Below are positions 19,204 to 33,400 of a DNA stretch of 64,000 nt, piece after piece. The stretch is from NCBI RefSeq assembly GCF_037975245.1, contig NC_092572.1, positions 14,572,269-14,636,268 on the forward strand. Reading direction: 5' to 3'. The DNA is from Apostichopus japonicus. Lineage: Eukaryota; Echinodermata; Holothuroidea; Aspidochirotida; Stichopodidae. The notes beneath the pieces are model-generated. The model was not told where the DNA came from. It ran no database searches and saw only the letters and a list, made by a program, of their open reading frames with translations. How positions within the stretch are numbered: the stretch's first letter is position 1; each line of letters starts with the position of its first letter. The translations under genes and the position numbers were made by a program.

Positions 19204-20309
19204 TCCTTTAAAGAATAAACAATGGATTTAAAGGCACAATCAACGTTTATGCAACACAGATTTAAGTATCTGAACCATCCTGCTTAAGGAAAGAAGCTAG
19301 CTCGCCTATTGTTAATATAAAAAAAACTGAGATTATTATATCGTTGACTTGTGAGCTTTCGTTTTCTTGGTAGCTTGATTTAATACAATATTGTTGGTTT
19401 TATTAATTATTAGTAAATTAGTTTTGCGTGGCACCTGATATCGTAAAAGCTTTCTTTGCACTTTAAATGTTATTAACGAGCAACGCAGTGGATTTAACGT
19501 ACAATGTCTGTTAATGTACAGTTTTTGCCGGCAGGAATTTTTAGAAGGCAGGAAGTTTAATAGTAATAGCAGACGTGTGTCGCTGCAACACAACATATAT
19601 CACGTCATTTAACAAATAAAGTTATGTGGCATCAATAAACAATGCAATGCTTCACAACCCCTTTAAACATTGGCTGTGGTCACATATGTAGCACCTTCTG
19701 ATCCCTGCAAATATATATAGCATGAGTAGAGCTACTATAGAGCTGTTGTAAAGACCTTGGTTTGGCTCTGGGGTTGCTGGAGCCTATGTAGTATACCTAA
19801 ACCTAAAAGTATCCTCAAAAATACGTATTAATGACCATGAGTTAAACAAGATAGGGTGTACAGTCTCTACACCCCCCCCCCCTAAATTACGGCCTGAAAG
19901 CTAAAGAGAACGTTTCGCCAACAAATTTTCTAGTACGGAATTGCACTTTGCACATTATCTTAAATGTTGAACTTTTTAAAATCAACCACCATAAAACTGT
20001 GAGTAGTGACCTCTCATGAAAGATAATGGAAAGTTACCTCTATGAAATATTAACTTGATTACACTCTAAAACAACTGATGTGAAACTAAACTTAATGAGA
20101 CTTTTCGACATGATTACGACAATAACTTGTTTTATTAAAAAAATCCTCCTGTCAATATTTGATGTACATTTTAGTTCATTGTTCTGTACAATGGCAAACG
20201 ATAAAGTACAATGTAATAGTTTCTAGTAATTTAGCGTAAGTACGGTGTTTTACGTTATCATATGCTAAGTATGTTACCACCGTATCCATCGATCCAAGGA
20301 AAAGCACGA
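19204..20309. promoter_or_regulatory. Divergent intergenic region between minus- and plus-strand receptor starts
   Basis: About 1.1 kb separates the minus-strand signal-peptide exon from the plus-strand one. The pairing mirrors the 490-bp head-to-head spacing at 37.5-38.0 kb, so it may carry a shared promoter. No specific element is recognised. Confidence 0.35.
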
Positions 20310-23300
20310 ATGGATGTGATTTGCATCATTTTCATCGCGTTCCAAGGAGCATCTGCTACATCAGGTTTGCTAATCTGTCTTTTTCTCAGATATGTTTGTG
20401 ATGATGAAGGGGGAGGGGTGGCAGCGGCTGTTACGCCGCAAAAAGGAATAATTGACGCAAAATGTAATCTTATCCAGATATGCAAAATGTAATCTTAACA
20501 GAAAATATAATAATCCTTTAACGATTTTTGTAATAACTTTTTGAAATATAAATGTCAATGTGTGTTCTGAATATTAAATACAAGTGGTGTAACCAAAGTG
20601 TTCAATCTATTGGGCTAAAAGGGTTCAGAGAGGTTTAACATGGAGCAAGTATTGCAACTGATAATGGAATAACTATCGACAATGTAATACGACCGATAAT
20701 TTAACAAAGCAGAACGTCAAGTTACCATGTGATTCTTTGCCGAATAGCCTACTGTATTTGTGTCATAAGAAGAAACGTGAGATTATCACGATTAATCATG
20801 ATTAAAGTAGAATTGGCCAAATATTCATATGTACATATACTGTTATATTTATTAATTTTTTTTATTAAGTAATTTTCTGATATGCACAAATTTTCTATAT
20901 TTGGTGGCCGTTGTCGTAGGGTCCAGTTTCAAACTCGAAAAAAAAAACACGAATTGACACCAGGTTCTCGGAACTCTATGTGGCCGAATAATTAATTAGG
21001 CCCAAACGGCCTGGATTGTAGCAGTTTGGGGTTTAGAAATGAATTTGCCGAATCTTACCTAATTCAAGAGAATCAGCTGAGAGGTGACTGCAGTTTTAAG
21101 CTACGGTAAGGGTTTGCCGTTAATTTGGAGGAAGGGGTGTGGGGGGGGGGGGTGGTGGGTTGGTGATACAACTGGAATGATTATATGGATGAATTAATGA
21201 GGAAAGGACTTGCATTCGTTTCCATTAGATGAGAGGCGGAAACTTATGAGTTAAGAAATGGGCTACGTGGACATGAGGTGAAGGTCAACAGGTGGCCAGA
21301 ACATAGTCAATGGGAGACCGCCCGCCCCATTACGGAAACATTTAAAAACAGTTAAATAAAAGATAGAGAAAGGTACAATATTTCTCTTCCGCCCTTTCAA
21401 TCAAATCCTTACTCCACTGTAGGTTGGCCCAAGGAATTGGAGAACGTACATTTGCTCGTTGGAAGGAGTTTTGTTGAATAACGAATCGCCATATTGATGA
21501 TGAGGGCAGCTCTCGTCTTTTTTCGAGATAAAAATACAATATAAAGACACAGTACAATAAATACAACACATCCAAGTTAGCTTAATAATAAATTTAATTC
21601 TTCAAAGTTACGCAAAGTATTCTTTTTAATTAATAATTGAATACTATTTAATACTATTTAATACTGCTTAATTATCGATACATTTGACGCCAATATTAAC
21701 CAGGTGTGGGCACAGAGTTGGGGTACTACGCAAAGTTGAAACCCTTTGCACGAGATTAATAAATGTTGGGTGTTTCTGCAAAGATTGTGTTTACACACTG
21801 TTACACTTACTCAATGCCCCAGCGGTTCATTTACCCTAGAAAAGTTAGGTTATACCTCATACATAGAAGAATTATATATTTTATTTGCCATAATTCACTA
21901 ATATAAAACAATTGATCACCTTTTATCCCTGCTATATTTTCATTACCTAAAAACCACAAGTAATGCATGCATGAAAATCTATCAATTTCATAGAGAAATT
22001 AAACAAGTTGTCATTATTTCCAAAATAAATCTGCATGAACCTTCCCAAATTTTGGTCTTCAAGTTTTGGCTTAATTTGCATTCCTTTCACGTTGTTTTAC
22101 CCTATGGCAGTTCAACATATTTAACTAAATATTGTTAACTGTAAATAATGGTTTATGACGAAGCACTACTTACAATGAAATCATATATTGTCGTCCCTTT
22201 GCAAGCCCGTGGTACAGCTGCAGTGATATATGTTACTTTCAAATACTGACAAGAAACAGCTGCCCTCCTCAGACTCTATCAGACTCTGATACCCAGGCGA
22301 CTTTTCCCAACACACTTGTCGCCAACAATGAATTCCAATTCCAAAACATTATGGCCCCAGGCTAATATGGGATTTTCAAAAGTGAATTAAATCCCATGCC
22401 ATGTGTTGAAACGGAAGAAAATATTATAGCGCCTTACCAAGAGAGGCACATAGAAAATCATATAATTCCTTACAGCATGATGTTCCAGCTGAGAGTGAGG
22501 TGTTTGCTCCAAACTAGCCTACATGAATTGTAAAGACGATATTCCGCATTTATTAGCGCAGATAGCAGGATCACCTGAAAATTTAGCAATTCTATAGCAT
22601 TCTCAATCTTACCCTACACATGTCTGTATAATGCTGGCACATTCCTACTACATCACCAACATCACTGTACTAGATCTGAACAGTTCCCTGGTTAAAAGTT
22701 TGAGTACACAAGGCTTGTTCACTCACACAAAAAAAAGACCTAGCTTACTATCAACAATACTAAAATACACTGGCCTCTCAACTCTAACGTGACACAAACT
22801 ACGCCGACATATTACAACCCCCCCCCCCCCCCGATCTGTTTGTCATGAGATACGGCTTAGCTAAGTTAAAGTTTATATCAGGTATTTAGAGATAATTGAG
22901 ACGTTATTTGAGACAAAATCATTTCTTACACGTATCATATGTTGGCAAAACGGCGCGCCATACACAACTATCTACTATAGATTGAAGCAGCTTACATGGT
23001 TCTTGCAAAAGTTTTCAGTCTCTAAACATATGTATAGTTTCGCAAATATAAGTGATTTTAGCCATGTTTATACTTTGCTGGTCACTGTTATACTCATATT
23101 TAACAGCAGTCGATGATGGAACATGACACATACGATATTTTGTTAGTGAAACTTAGCTAAATTACGGTGAGTTTGCTCTTCCTGTAGTAAGCCAGATGAG
23201 GAAGAAGAAATACACTTGTGTGCTGTAACTCCGACAGAATTTTTCGTAGTCAAGTCGGAACGCAGAGTCTCGAAAACTGAGCCAATAAGTTCACGAAAGA

Positions 23301-26300
23301 TATAAAAAAAGTAAAATGTTTGGAACCGTTCCGATATTGAGTCACCGATAAGTCCTTCCAGGCACAACCAGGAAACACATACCGTTCCTTGATGCAAAAA
23401 TTGACGATTCCACACGCAAATATCACTTTTAATAAAAAAAAAATACACATAGAAAGTACACACGTGGGCTGTATTGAAGTAAACGAATGTAACTCCACGC
23501 TGACCAACTACTTTCCGCACTGTTCGTCTTCTCCCTGACACCAACAACAATCAATTCCTTTTCCCATGCAGCTTGCATAGCTGAGCGCGGGGATCCCCTT
23601 TTAGAGTTTTGATGTCGGCCGACGCACGTGCATGCAGGAAGCGGGTTCTTTTGTTATTCTGAGAAACGACGCAAGGGCGCAAAACAAAGTTGGAACTCTG
23701 GAGCCTGAGTCGAGGAAATCAAAGTAAGATAAATGCATACTTCGAGCTCAGTACAAAGCTCAGTAAAAAATAATAACAACTTTACAAAACGAAATGTGCT
23801 AGACTTGAGCAGGATATTTTGTCGAAATCTTCCATTCCCTAAAACAAAACGTCACTTTCAGAACAGTGCAAGACCGCATACGTCTCATCAGTGCTCGCTG
23901 CGTTCAGACTCTTCATCAAATTGATTTAGTGGGTATTGGGAGACTTGAGACGCAACACAAAGGAAATTCGTATTAGTTTGTTATGTTAGTGATTGATGTC
24001 ATTGGCCGGTATCAATGGCCGGTACCTCTAAAACGGAAGTTGAGTTCCAATGTGGCACGAGAGCTAACATGGAACACGATGCTTGGTGCTACACAATATG
24101 ACCAGGGAGCAGAATTTGAAGATGAACGACTGTGCAACGCAATTAGGATTAAATAATAAAAGGCTTTACCGTTGCCCGGTGTGAAGTTTTCAACGTAATA
24201 TTACCATTATTTCTGTGTTTCATTCTTCGACCAATCTGAGATATGCATTTTTAAAGTGATCACGTGACTTATGACGTCCATTATTAAAGGGTTTGCAAGT
24301 ATGTCATGAACAACAGTAATTACATTTTTGAGTCATTACATTTCTGGTCATTTCTTTATATTATACTTTGTGCCAAAAAAGTTATTACATAACTCCTTTG
24401 AGGATTATTACATTTTGTGTCAAAAGTTATTATTTATCGAAAGTTATTAAAAATCTGGTAAATATTACATTTTGCGGCGTAAAAGGGGCTTTTTCACTTC
24501 CGTGTTGAATTTTATGCGATTAGAAAATTCGTTCAATTTGAGTTGATCCTATAGGTTACGTGCTTCTATGACGTTTTGACTTAGTGGGAAAGAAAATCTG
24601 TTCCCAAAAGTCACTCTTTTGAAGGATTATACGTTTTTTTTTTTTCATTCAGCTAACTACGATACCGAGACACAGTTTGTTCTTGCTGGAAGTTCACCAA
24701 TATTAGAATGTTCCTTTAACTACACCGATTCTGAATTTGGAATAGAATGGAAATGGAGAGAACATGAAACATTGTACCACGGTGACTCACAAATAGCATC
24801 AACAAAAGAGAACAACGGAAGAGTTTCCACCATAGGAAGGGAAGGAAGGGATGCATTTCTACAAATTAAAAATGTTACGCTAGAAGATTCTGGTAGATAT
24901 ATATGTTCCAAAATACTTCTTCATTTACACCTGAACAGTAAATCGGAAAGTTGTAGGTGGACCCTTCTTGTTCAAGGTAGGATTTAGTAATAGGTTCTCC
25001 AATGAAATGACAAGACACATTTGTTCTGACAAATTCGTTAAAACTTTAATTTTTAATACTATAACGCAACCGTTGCATTATGATGATCTCTTCTAACTTG
25101 TAGTACCGACGCCTAATTACCGGCTAGAATTTTAATTATTACCATCATACACTGCACAGGAAAGTGAAACATGACTTTCTTCCTCATTTAGATGGACCAG
25201 AAATGACAGCCTTACAGAAAGTTGAAGAAAACGTAAACCTTACAGCTAAGTGTTGTGTAAGGTTTTCAGGGGTATTTCCCAACGCTGATTGCAGATGGTT
25301 TATTAATGATACGCAGAATTTTGATGTCACGAAGTTAATAATTGTCAACAATACCCTGGAGGAAAATGTTTCCTGTTGTGCATTTTCACTTTTAGCAAAA
25401 CGCAATGTTCATCGCCAAAGCTTGAAATGCCTCGTAGAGAATAATCTTAACGCATTTGACAAATCTCCGATATACGTGTTGCGTAAGTACCGACTAAAAC
25501 GTGTTCTAATTACCTTTGAGCCTGTCGAGTATCGGTAAATAGACGTTATGCATTTATCAGAATGATAATGAAAGGTATACTGACAGTTAATAATGAAAAT
25601 GCATAAAATGAGGACACATATCAATGTGTTTTATTGTTATACATGGAGAGCCACTTCCATGAGGTCAAGTGTCCAACACGACCTTTGAAATAAGGATAGT
25701 AACATAACTATGCTGTTTATAAATTATCTATAATAGAATGAGTCATTAATGTCTAACAATAATCATTCTTTGTGATAACAATTACCTGCTATTTTATAAC
25801 ATTGTCGATGTTTCTACATAGATCCTGCACACGCATGGTGGGAACCGCCTCATGCTTTTGCCTCCTCCATGATTGCAGACAGATCACAAACTGTAAACGT
25901 TACCTGTTTGTCGGAAGGATACCCATCTCCAGTGGTCCATTTACAGATAAAGAATACAGACGAACACGACCAATGGTTTAATCTACCTTCTACTGCTGAG
26001 TTATTAGAGGACAGCATTACTTTTCAAAGATGGCAATTTCAGCTTCGTCTCACAAACAATACGTCTCTCTTTTTGAGATGTTTTGCTTCTAACAACCAAA
26101 CGAATGCTACAATCGATGAGGGTTTCTTAGTAGAAATAAGTCGTAAGTGACTCTGCTCATTTCCTTTTAATCATTCAAATTGGCTTTAGAAGACCAACTT
26201 TGTATCCCATGTACCGCTGGTAACTATAGCTTTCATTTATGATATTGTTTGTACTGAATATCCATGAAGAGATATGCAATCAGAATATAGTCTTACATTT

Positions 26301-28214
26301 GAGAAAAACATCATCCATTGTGTTTGTAATTTAAAGAGAGTCTTACGAATAATGTGTCAGTTGATAACAATAAACTTTAAATATATAATTGCATAGTGAT
26401 ATTGATACACAATATTTCCAGATCCTGTAACAGTTCTTATAAACAATACGTCACCAATAAACATCGCATTTGGTGACACAATCACAATCATGTGCCATGC
26501 AGATGGCTACCCTATACCAAATGTTCATCTCGAAAGCAGTAAGGATGGAGAAAGTTGGGATAGCCTTCAACTGACGTCTGTAAGCAACGTGACATCTAAC
26601 TTCACTAATCGCATTATATATCAGTTGAATACCACAGTTACAGCAACTATTAAGTACAGATGTCTTGCACAAAACAGTAACGATGAGCTAGCGTACAGTG
26701 ACATTCTTCACATAAATGTCCAAAGTAAGTTATGCTAATTACAATTACTTTCAGCACTGATTGATAGACGAAAAAAGGATAAACAATTACTCGATGATAT
26801 TGATACAGCATCAATCCTGTGTGTAAACAAAGATGATAACAATTTCCGTAATCAGCACATTTATGTAGAAAGGGGTTGCCCGTGATATCGTAGTATCGCT
26901 AATGCATATCAAATGACATCGATACCTCTTTCGTCATGATTTGTTTTTCTTCGGTATTTTTATTTGAAATTTACGAATGTAGATTTATTCACATCAATCT
27001 GCTCGGCGTAGTCTTGAAACTACTTCATATAAATTTGTTTCGCAATTATTGTGTTTCTTATATATAACAAACCGTAACCTTTTCGATCAAAATAAACCAT
27101 ATCCATCAATAAGCTTTTAACATGTGACCTTATATCTTATGATTTGACTTTAGAGACTATTCAGCAGCTGTTAATGGATAACATGGCACTCATAATACCG
27201 CTTGTGGCAGTGGCTGCCGTGGCTTCATTGATATGCCTTCGTGGTAAGCATTGGTTAGCTTGACTAGTTTAGACAAGAAAAAAGGAAGGGTCACCCGTTT
27301 CAATTCTTGTATCTAATCTTCATTCTGAATTGTTCTAATCAAGGGCCAAACATTGACCAAATTCAAAATATTAAGCAGTTACTTATTCAACATAATATTT
27401 CAATACGTTTCAATGTATTTCAATGTGCACGAGTTCAAAGGAATTGATTATTATGAATAACTAACACAGTCTCATATTTGTTGATATTGTATTTACTTTG
27501 TAAACCCCTTCATGCCGTGACCTACAGTGTAGTGTTCTTTACTTTGCAGAAAAGGTTCTTAGACGACAATTGAGATCTAGATTTCGACGGTAAATCATTT
27601 TGTCTTCGTTCCCTTTTTCCCGTATTTTTCTTTGCTGTAACATTACATTACTTTACATATGTTGTTTCTGATTCTACATGTTTTGTAACCATAATTTACA
27701 GATATACAGAATATCATAAATAAGTAGGTTTCTGACATATCTTTATATTATAAAGTACATCATGTTACATTGATATAGGTTTCATTATAAGATCACGAAA
27801 CATTGCATTCCAGTGTAATATGCAAGACATCTTTACGATATAAATCTTAATAGAGCTGCATCGTAACGTCAATATATAAATCAACTTGAAATACTAGTTT
27901 TTTTTAACTGTGCTCGCTAACCATATCCGTCCACATTAATATCTCATAGATCTATTCGTTAGATGCCGTTTTATTTTTTTTGGGGGGGGGGTGTGAAATG
28001 TCAATATCATATATGTAGCCAGGAGTGATACAATAGTTAAAAGGATCTTTGTGTTCGATTGGATTTATATCGACAGTAACTGACGAAAGCTAGTACATCA
28101 TTCCAAGTTTCTCTTTTGTTTTTATAGGGGTTGTCCTATATGTTTTTATTAAAATGTATGTATTTCTTTTTGTCTTTTAGACCAAGCGGTTTTGAAAATC
28201 ACCGCAGTTACTGA
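20310..28214 (+). CDS. Ig-domain receptor: four Ig domains, TM helix, short tail (485 aa)
   Basis: Exons: signal peptide 20,310-20,364 (starts MDVICIIFIAFQGASA); Ig1 24,653-24,976; Ig2 25,192-25,482; Ig3 25,822-26,142; Ig4 26,422-26,724; transmembrane 27,154-27,243; tail 27,550-27,589 and 28,181-28,214 (stop TGA). All frames join, for 485 codons. Ig and transmembrane exons are phase 1-1; the two tail exons join in phase 2. Ig1 is V-like with LECSF, EWKW and DSGRYIC; Ig2 has the paired cysteines KCC; Ig3 and Ig4 are C2-like (NVTCLSEGYP and YRCLAQN). Many Asn-X-Ser/Thr sites mark an extracellular chain. The tail is only ~24 residues and basic, with no kinase and no recognisable tyrosine signalling motif. 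Exon sizes 291, 90 and 40 nt match the paralogue at 38.0-43.3 kb. The weakest point is exon 1: its donor is GTTTGC and the intron is 4.3 kb. An in-frame upstream ATG lies at 20,262. Confidence 0.82.
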
Positions 28215-30463
28215 GAGGGCGAAATCAAGAACGTCCACAAACTGCTAGACGGATTTTTAGGATCAAGGGAGAAACCATCCATCTGAGTGATATGAAAAGA
28301 AAAATATCAATGAGAAAATCCCCATCAATCCGTGGCGGTCTATGATACGACCCGGTGAAAGGATATATTATGTTTAAATCAAATATATGAACCTCTCCGT
28401 TGCATTTTGTTGATCCAGCGCTAGTATATACTAGATTTATTTTAAGGGGTTATAAAAAGTGCATGAAAGTACAATTTATCGTGATCGCATGGGTAATGTG
28501 ATGATTTATTTCAACTAGATCAGTTTACATTCCGTAGTTTCAAAATGTTCTACTACCAATATGATGGGCCGACATTTTATAAACGCTGAGGTCTTATATA
28601 TATGCAAGTATTTCCAAGAAGTTAGAAATAGTTGGTCGAACTGGCACTGTGCTGTAATTTGATAAAACATGAGCTCCACCAGATTTATATATTGAAAAGA
28701 CCTCAGTAATTGTTAATTTAGTTGGGTAAAAACATTCAAAATATGAGTAAGAGTTTCCATACTATGGTAATAAATATGTTTTAAAATATCATTATAAGTC
28801 CATCATTTCCTGCTGATTTCAGAAGGTTGTGAAATAAGAATAGTAGTAATGGTTTCCTCAAGAGTCACTATGTATAAGAATAATATCTTTGAGAAAGTTA
28901 ATAACACGATGTACATTTTAATTTATATTTTCAGATTGTCTCTTTGTAAAACAGATAAATTTACGAATATCGCAATAATAAGAAACACAATTAAAAAGTC
29001 AAATAGTGTAATTCGTTTTACTAGCAAGATTATCACCAATAGATGTGAAAATCATTGAAAAATATTAGCAGAATTGTGTATATTACTTGAATTGCTGTTC
29101 TTTATAAGTGTCTCATTCATTCCAGTACATTTTTTATCACCACACCCTCTAAAAAATGTCATGTTAATACCAGATAAAATCTTCTTACTATTATTCTTAT
29201 TTCGATTAATGTGCTCATAATAATATGATTTTTGTAGCATTTTGAACTATATTAGTAAATATGTTCTTAAAATTACGATAATGCAGTAAGTTATGTTAAG
29301 TGTGGCTGCGTTAAACGCACAACACAACGCACAACACACTGTAATTTTTTCTTAAACTATATATATTTATATGTGGCCCTTCGGACATTTCTATGGAAAA
29401 TATCACAACGATTATTATTAAATATTGTAAAAGCAGATTGCGTTCCATACAATTGACGTTTTCATCTGCGACACATTTAAAGAAAAATCACTTTTGCATG
29501 CATGTTGTCATTTCCCTTAATTATCTATCATGTCCTGATGACTGTATTGAGATGACGATTTTCAGAAATGAGTATGGACTGAAAATCTCTTGCAAAAATC
29601 TATTTATACATTTTCATTAGTAAATTCGTAAACACTTGTTCAACTTCAGCTGCGTAGAGAAACATTACTATGATATCAATCATGAAAACAAAATGCTTAT
29701 TAAGCGGACCTGGTGAAGGTAATAATTTGTACCCTTATTTCCGGCTTATTGAAAAGATAACAATGAAATACAAATCAAAATTAGGGCCATATTTAAACAC
29801 AAAGCATACCGCAATTAATACTTGACTGCAAGTTGTTAGTTAAGTCCCTCCATAGGTACATTTACTACAACCAATTTGGCTACCAATTCTTTTTTTAAGA
29901 TTAAAAATGTGTAGCATCACTTCATTTTCACTTAGTTTAAACTGTCTAAATCCGCCAACCCGTGTAAAACAGAACATTCTAACGATAACGTGTTTTTTGG
30001 CTAAATTGTTTAAAGTGATTACCATTCAGCGGTTTTTATTTGACAAAGAGGAAAAGATCACGGAAAATATCATATTCTTTCAAGACGATCATATGCATGT
30101 CTCTTTTCTTGAGCTCTATGGTAACCATGTCTTCCACTCTCCTCGTTTAGCACGAATTTTTTCTGCGAAGGAAAAATACATTTCTATGAAGAGAGCAAGA
30201 TAAAAATACGTATCTTCTGTAACAATGTCTTCATTCGCGTGGAAAACGGTATGTCAAGGTGATACTACTTGTTACAGTATTAGGTGTTTTCCCTTACTTG
30301 TAGTATACCGATAAGGTAATTTCACAATGTTGTTATTACTATTCAAAAATATGAAGAGATCATACCATAATCCTGTAGTTCTTTATGCTTCAAAGTTAAC
30401 GTACATTATAGAGACGTAGAAAATCAGTTGCAACTTAAAGTTATATTGTAAGGTCCCAACACC
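28215..30463. other. Convergent intergenic region
   Basis: This lies between the 3' ends of the plus-strand short-tail receptor and the minus-strand pseudokinase receptor. It holds 3' untranslated and intergenic sequence. A phrase at about 28,957-28,990 (AAATTTACGAATATCGCAAT) recurs in the tandem repeat at 32.3 kb. I see no supportable gene. Confidence 0.5.
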
Positions 30464-33400
30464 CTACAAATAGGCGTAAATACATACATGTTCAGTAGGT
30501 TGCATTCCCTGTAGTTGCTCTGCAATTGTCTTAAATGCTGGTCTCTCGTGTGATTTGCTATTCCAGACAGACTTCATAATACTCGAGCTGAATAAATATA
30601 ATTTTTAAAAATCCAGAGTTGTGAAATGACCAACGATGCCGTAGTGTATGTATGAAAATGGGAGAAGTATATAAAGACTCAACCACCGCCGTCACCCTAA
30701 TACAAGTGAAAGAAAGTAATGGGACGACTGGAAAACTTTACATGATTACATCAATGAAAAAATGTATCCATTTTACAGAATTACCCACAAAATAAATTTA
30801 GATTCCCTAATGCTTAACAATTCTCAAATAGCATGGCGGCTGCCCGGCATTTAAGTTTAACCCAAAACTTTCTTGACTTACATGTCATGTGGGCAATTCA
30901 ATGGAACTTGTAAACGAACCCCGTCTCTCACATGTTGCGCTATTCTGCTCCTGTTTTCACCTTCATATGGTGTATCTCCTGTCAGTGAGATTGAAAAGAA
31001 TCGAAAGTTATTATATTTTGTGCACAAAGAAAGTAACCATGTAAATTTACGATTCCAAAAGTTATATTTCACTTATTTAAAGGTTAGGCGGTCGGCAATA
31101 TGTAGTGATAATCATTGTCAAGCCAACGAATAGAATGATACAATAGAATGTCCTATTGGGTTAAAAAAAAGTAGCGACTTATGTAATGAGCTACTGACAC
31201 ATAGATCTTACTCCGTTAAGGAGATTTACAAATGTCGTGCTGGGGTGAAGCCAGGTTGGCAATTTTACAGCTAATCTCTATTAAAGAAAATATTACATGA
31301 AAGAAAACTATGGAGCATTTAGGAATATTTAGCTCGATGATGGCATACGCAAATTGATCAAGTCAGGAGAACTTTCTTGCAAGGTTTATTACAACAGTGC
31401 TATATGTCTAACAAAAGTTGAAGTTTCCTACCATGTGAAAACAGTTCCCACAAAAACACACCGTAAGACCAGACATCACACTTTGTACCATAGTCACCAA
31501 GGGAAATAACCTCCGGGGACAGCCATTCAAATGGAGATTTATACTGTAACATAAGCAGAACAAAAATTGCATATAGCAGAAAAGTCACCATATATAACTG
31601 TAGACAAAACTAACCCCTGACATCCTGATTTGATATGAAAGCTTCAATTGTCATACATATATTCATTTTTTATCCCTGATTTTAAGTTTAATTGATAATA
31701 TGCCATGGTGTCCTGTGCATGTAGTAAAATAAATGTTTTTTAACTTAAAGTATTACTTATAATACCTACCGCATCCAAAAGTTTCTTCACTATTTCATCT
31801 GCAGCTTCTTGTGGCCAGAAAGCGAAGAGCTTGCAACGAAAATGTCTATCTAGGAGTGTCTTCCTGGCACATATTGCAGGATGGTAAAACTGTAGAAAAA
31901 TAAAATAAAAAGTAGTTCCCGCTCTCCTGATGCGGATATCTGATTGAATGTATGGATGGATGGATGAATAGATTTTCGTTTCAAAGAACTGTGTATCAGT
32001 TACGTACCTCATGACCATGCAAAAACTCCATTGCATTCGCAACGTCGTTTGCAAACGCGATCAGCTTTGTGTGAAAAAGTTGGCTTGAAGTACCACTGAC
32101 GCTTGTGGCGCAGTGCTTGTTATATCCAGTGATATCCTGGCAATTCCGACTAAGAAAATCTCTTACATTTCCCCCTTCTTGGAATTCATGAAAAGTGTAA
32201 CTGGGCACTATGTTAAAAATAAAAATTGTTCACGAAAGTTAATCAAAATGATGTGCAATTTTGTTGATAAATTTACGAATATCGCAATATTAAGAAACAA
32301 ATTCATCACCGCAGTTAGAATAAATTTACGAATATCGCAATATTAAGAAACAAATTCATCACCGCTGTTAGAATAAATTCATATGGTTTGGAATATATGT
32401 CTGCATCTTTGTAGCTGCCATTGCAACAGTTACGCATGGAGTTAGAATAGATATTCAGGTATACATCAATTCCATGAGATTAGTAGTATAGGAGGAGATT
32501 GTTACCTCCATTACATACATACCCCATGCATTGCTCCACCATAGGATACATCTCTCCTTATAATACACTACAACCCACCACATTACAGTTAGTCCCTGAA
32601 GGATGTGAAATGGGGATCATTATAAGTCCCCTTTTGGGTTATTGTCAGCGAAGACAATATAGATAAACTGCTTCTAGGAAAGAGATAAAAACTAACCTTG
32701 TTCAGTATCCATTCCAATCAATGCAACCACATTCCTATGGTTTGGAATAGATGTCTGCATCTTTGTAGCTGCCATAAATCGCCGAGCGTCTGCAACAGTT
32801 ACGCCATCTTGACAGGTAAAATGTAAGAAGACATTTCATAGGTATAGATGCATTGGTTATGCTTTACAGAGTTAATGATTACAAGAAACATTTAATCTAT
32901 CAATACTGTTTAGCTCTAAGTCCTGCTCTAACTTGTATTTAACTTTTATAATTCGCCAGGCGTAAAATAGACGAATGTTATGGTAAGTTTACGTCTCACC
33001 CATCCCCATTCTTTATAAATTTAATTTTCTTGTCTCAAAATAGCTACAAACATTCCATAGGAATTTGAAAATAATGAATTTTGCGATGGATTCATACCCT
33101 TGAATTCCTCTAGGTACTTATACATCTTTCACCAACTACGTTTATTTAAAATAAGAACAGATCGTTTATACATAAAATTCAATACCTCAGATAGGGCAGT
33201 CCCCTCGACTTAGCAACACTACAGTGGTGGCTATAAATATATGACTTAGTGTCGTAATACATACGTATAAAGAATATTTATATTCTTACAACATTGCAAA
33301 AGCTAAAAATGGATTGCATTGTTCTGATTTTTTCAATTTTAAGTCGTGCGAATTCTCATTACCTGCAACTTTTTTAGCGAGTACAGTGATCTTTCCTTCA

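Larger units (their letters stand above)
13990..24070. repeat. Tandem segmental duplication, copy 2
   Basis: Second copy of the unit at 1,825-13,985. It starts just after copy 1 ends, at about 13,990, where sequence matching ~1,826 resumes. Relative to copy 1 it lacks about 1.6 kb (the equivalent of ~3,895-5,465, which removes the transmembrane exon). It also lacks the hAT insertion, and it has gained about 220 bp (20,262-20,480) that includes the signal-peptide exon of the plus-strand receptor. The stretches 14.0-18.1 kb and 20.5-24.1 kb contain no intact coding exon that I can support. Confidence 0.85.
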
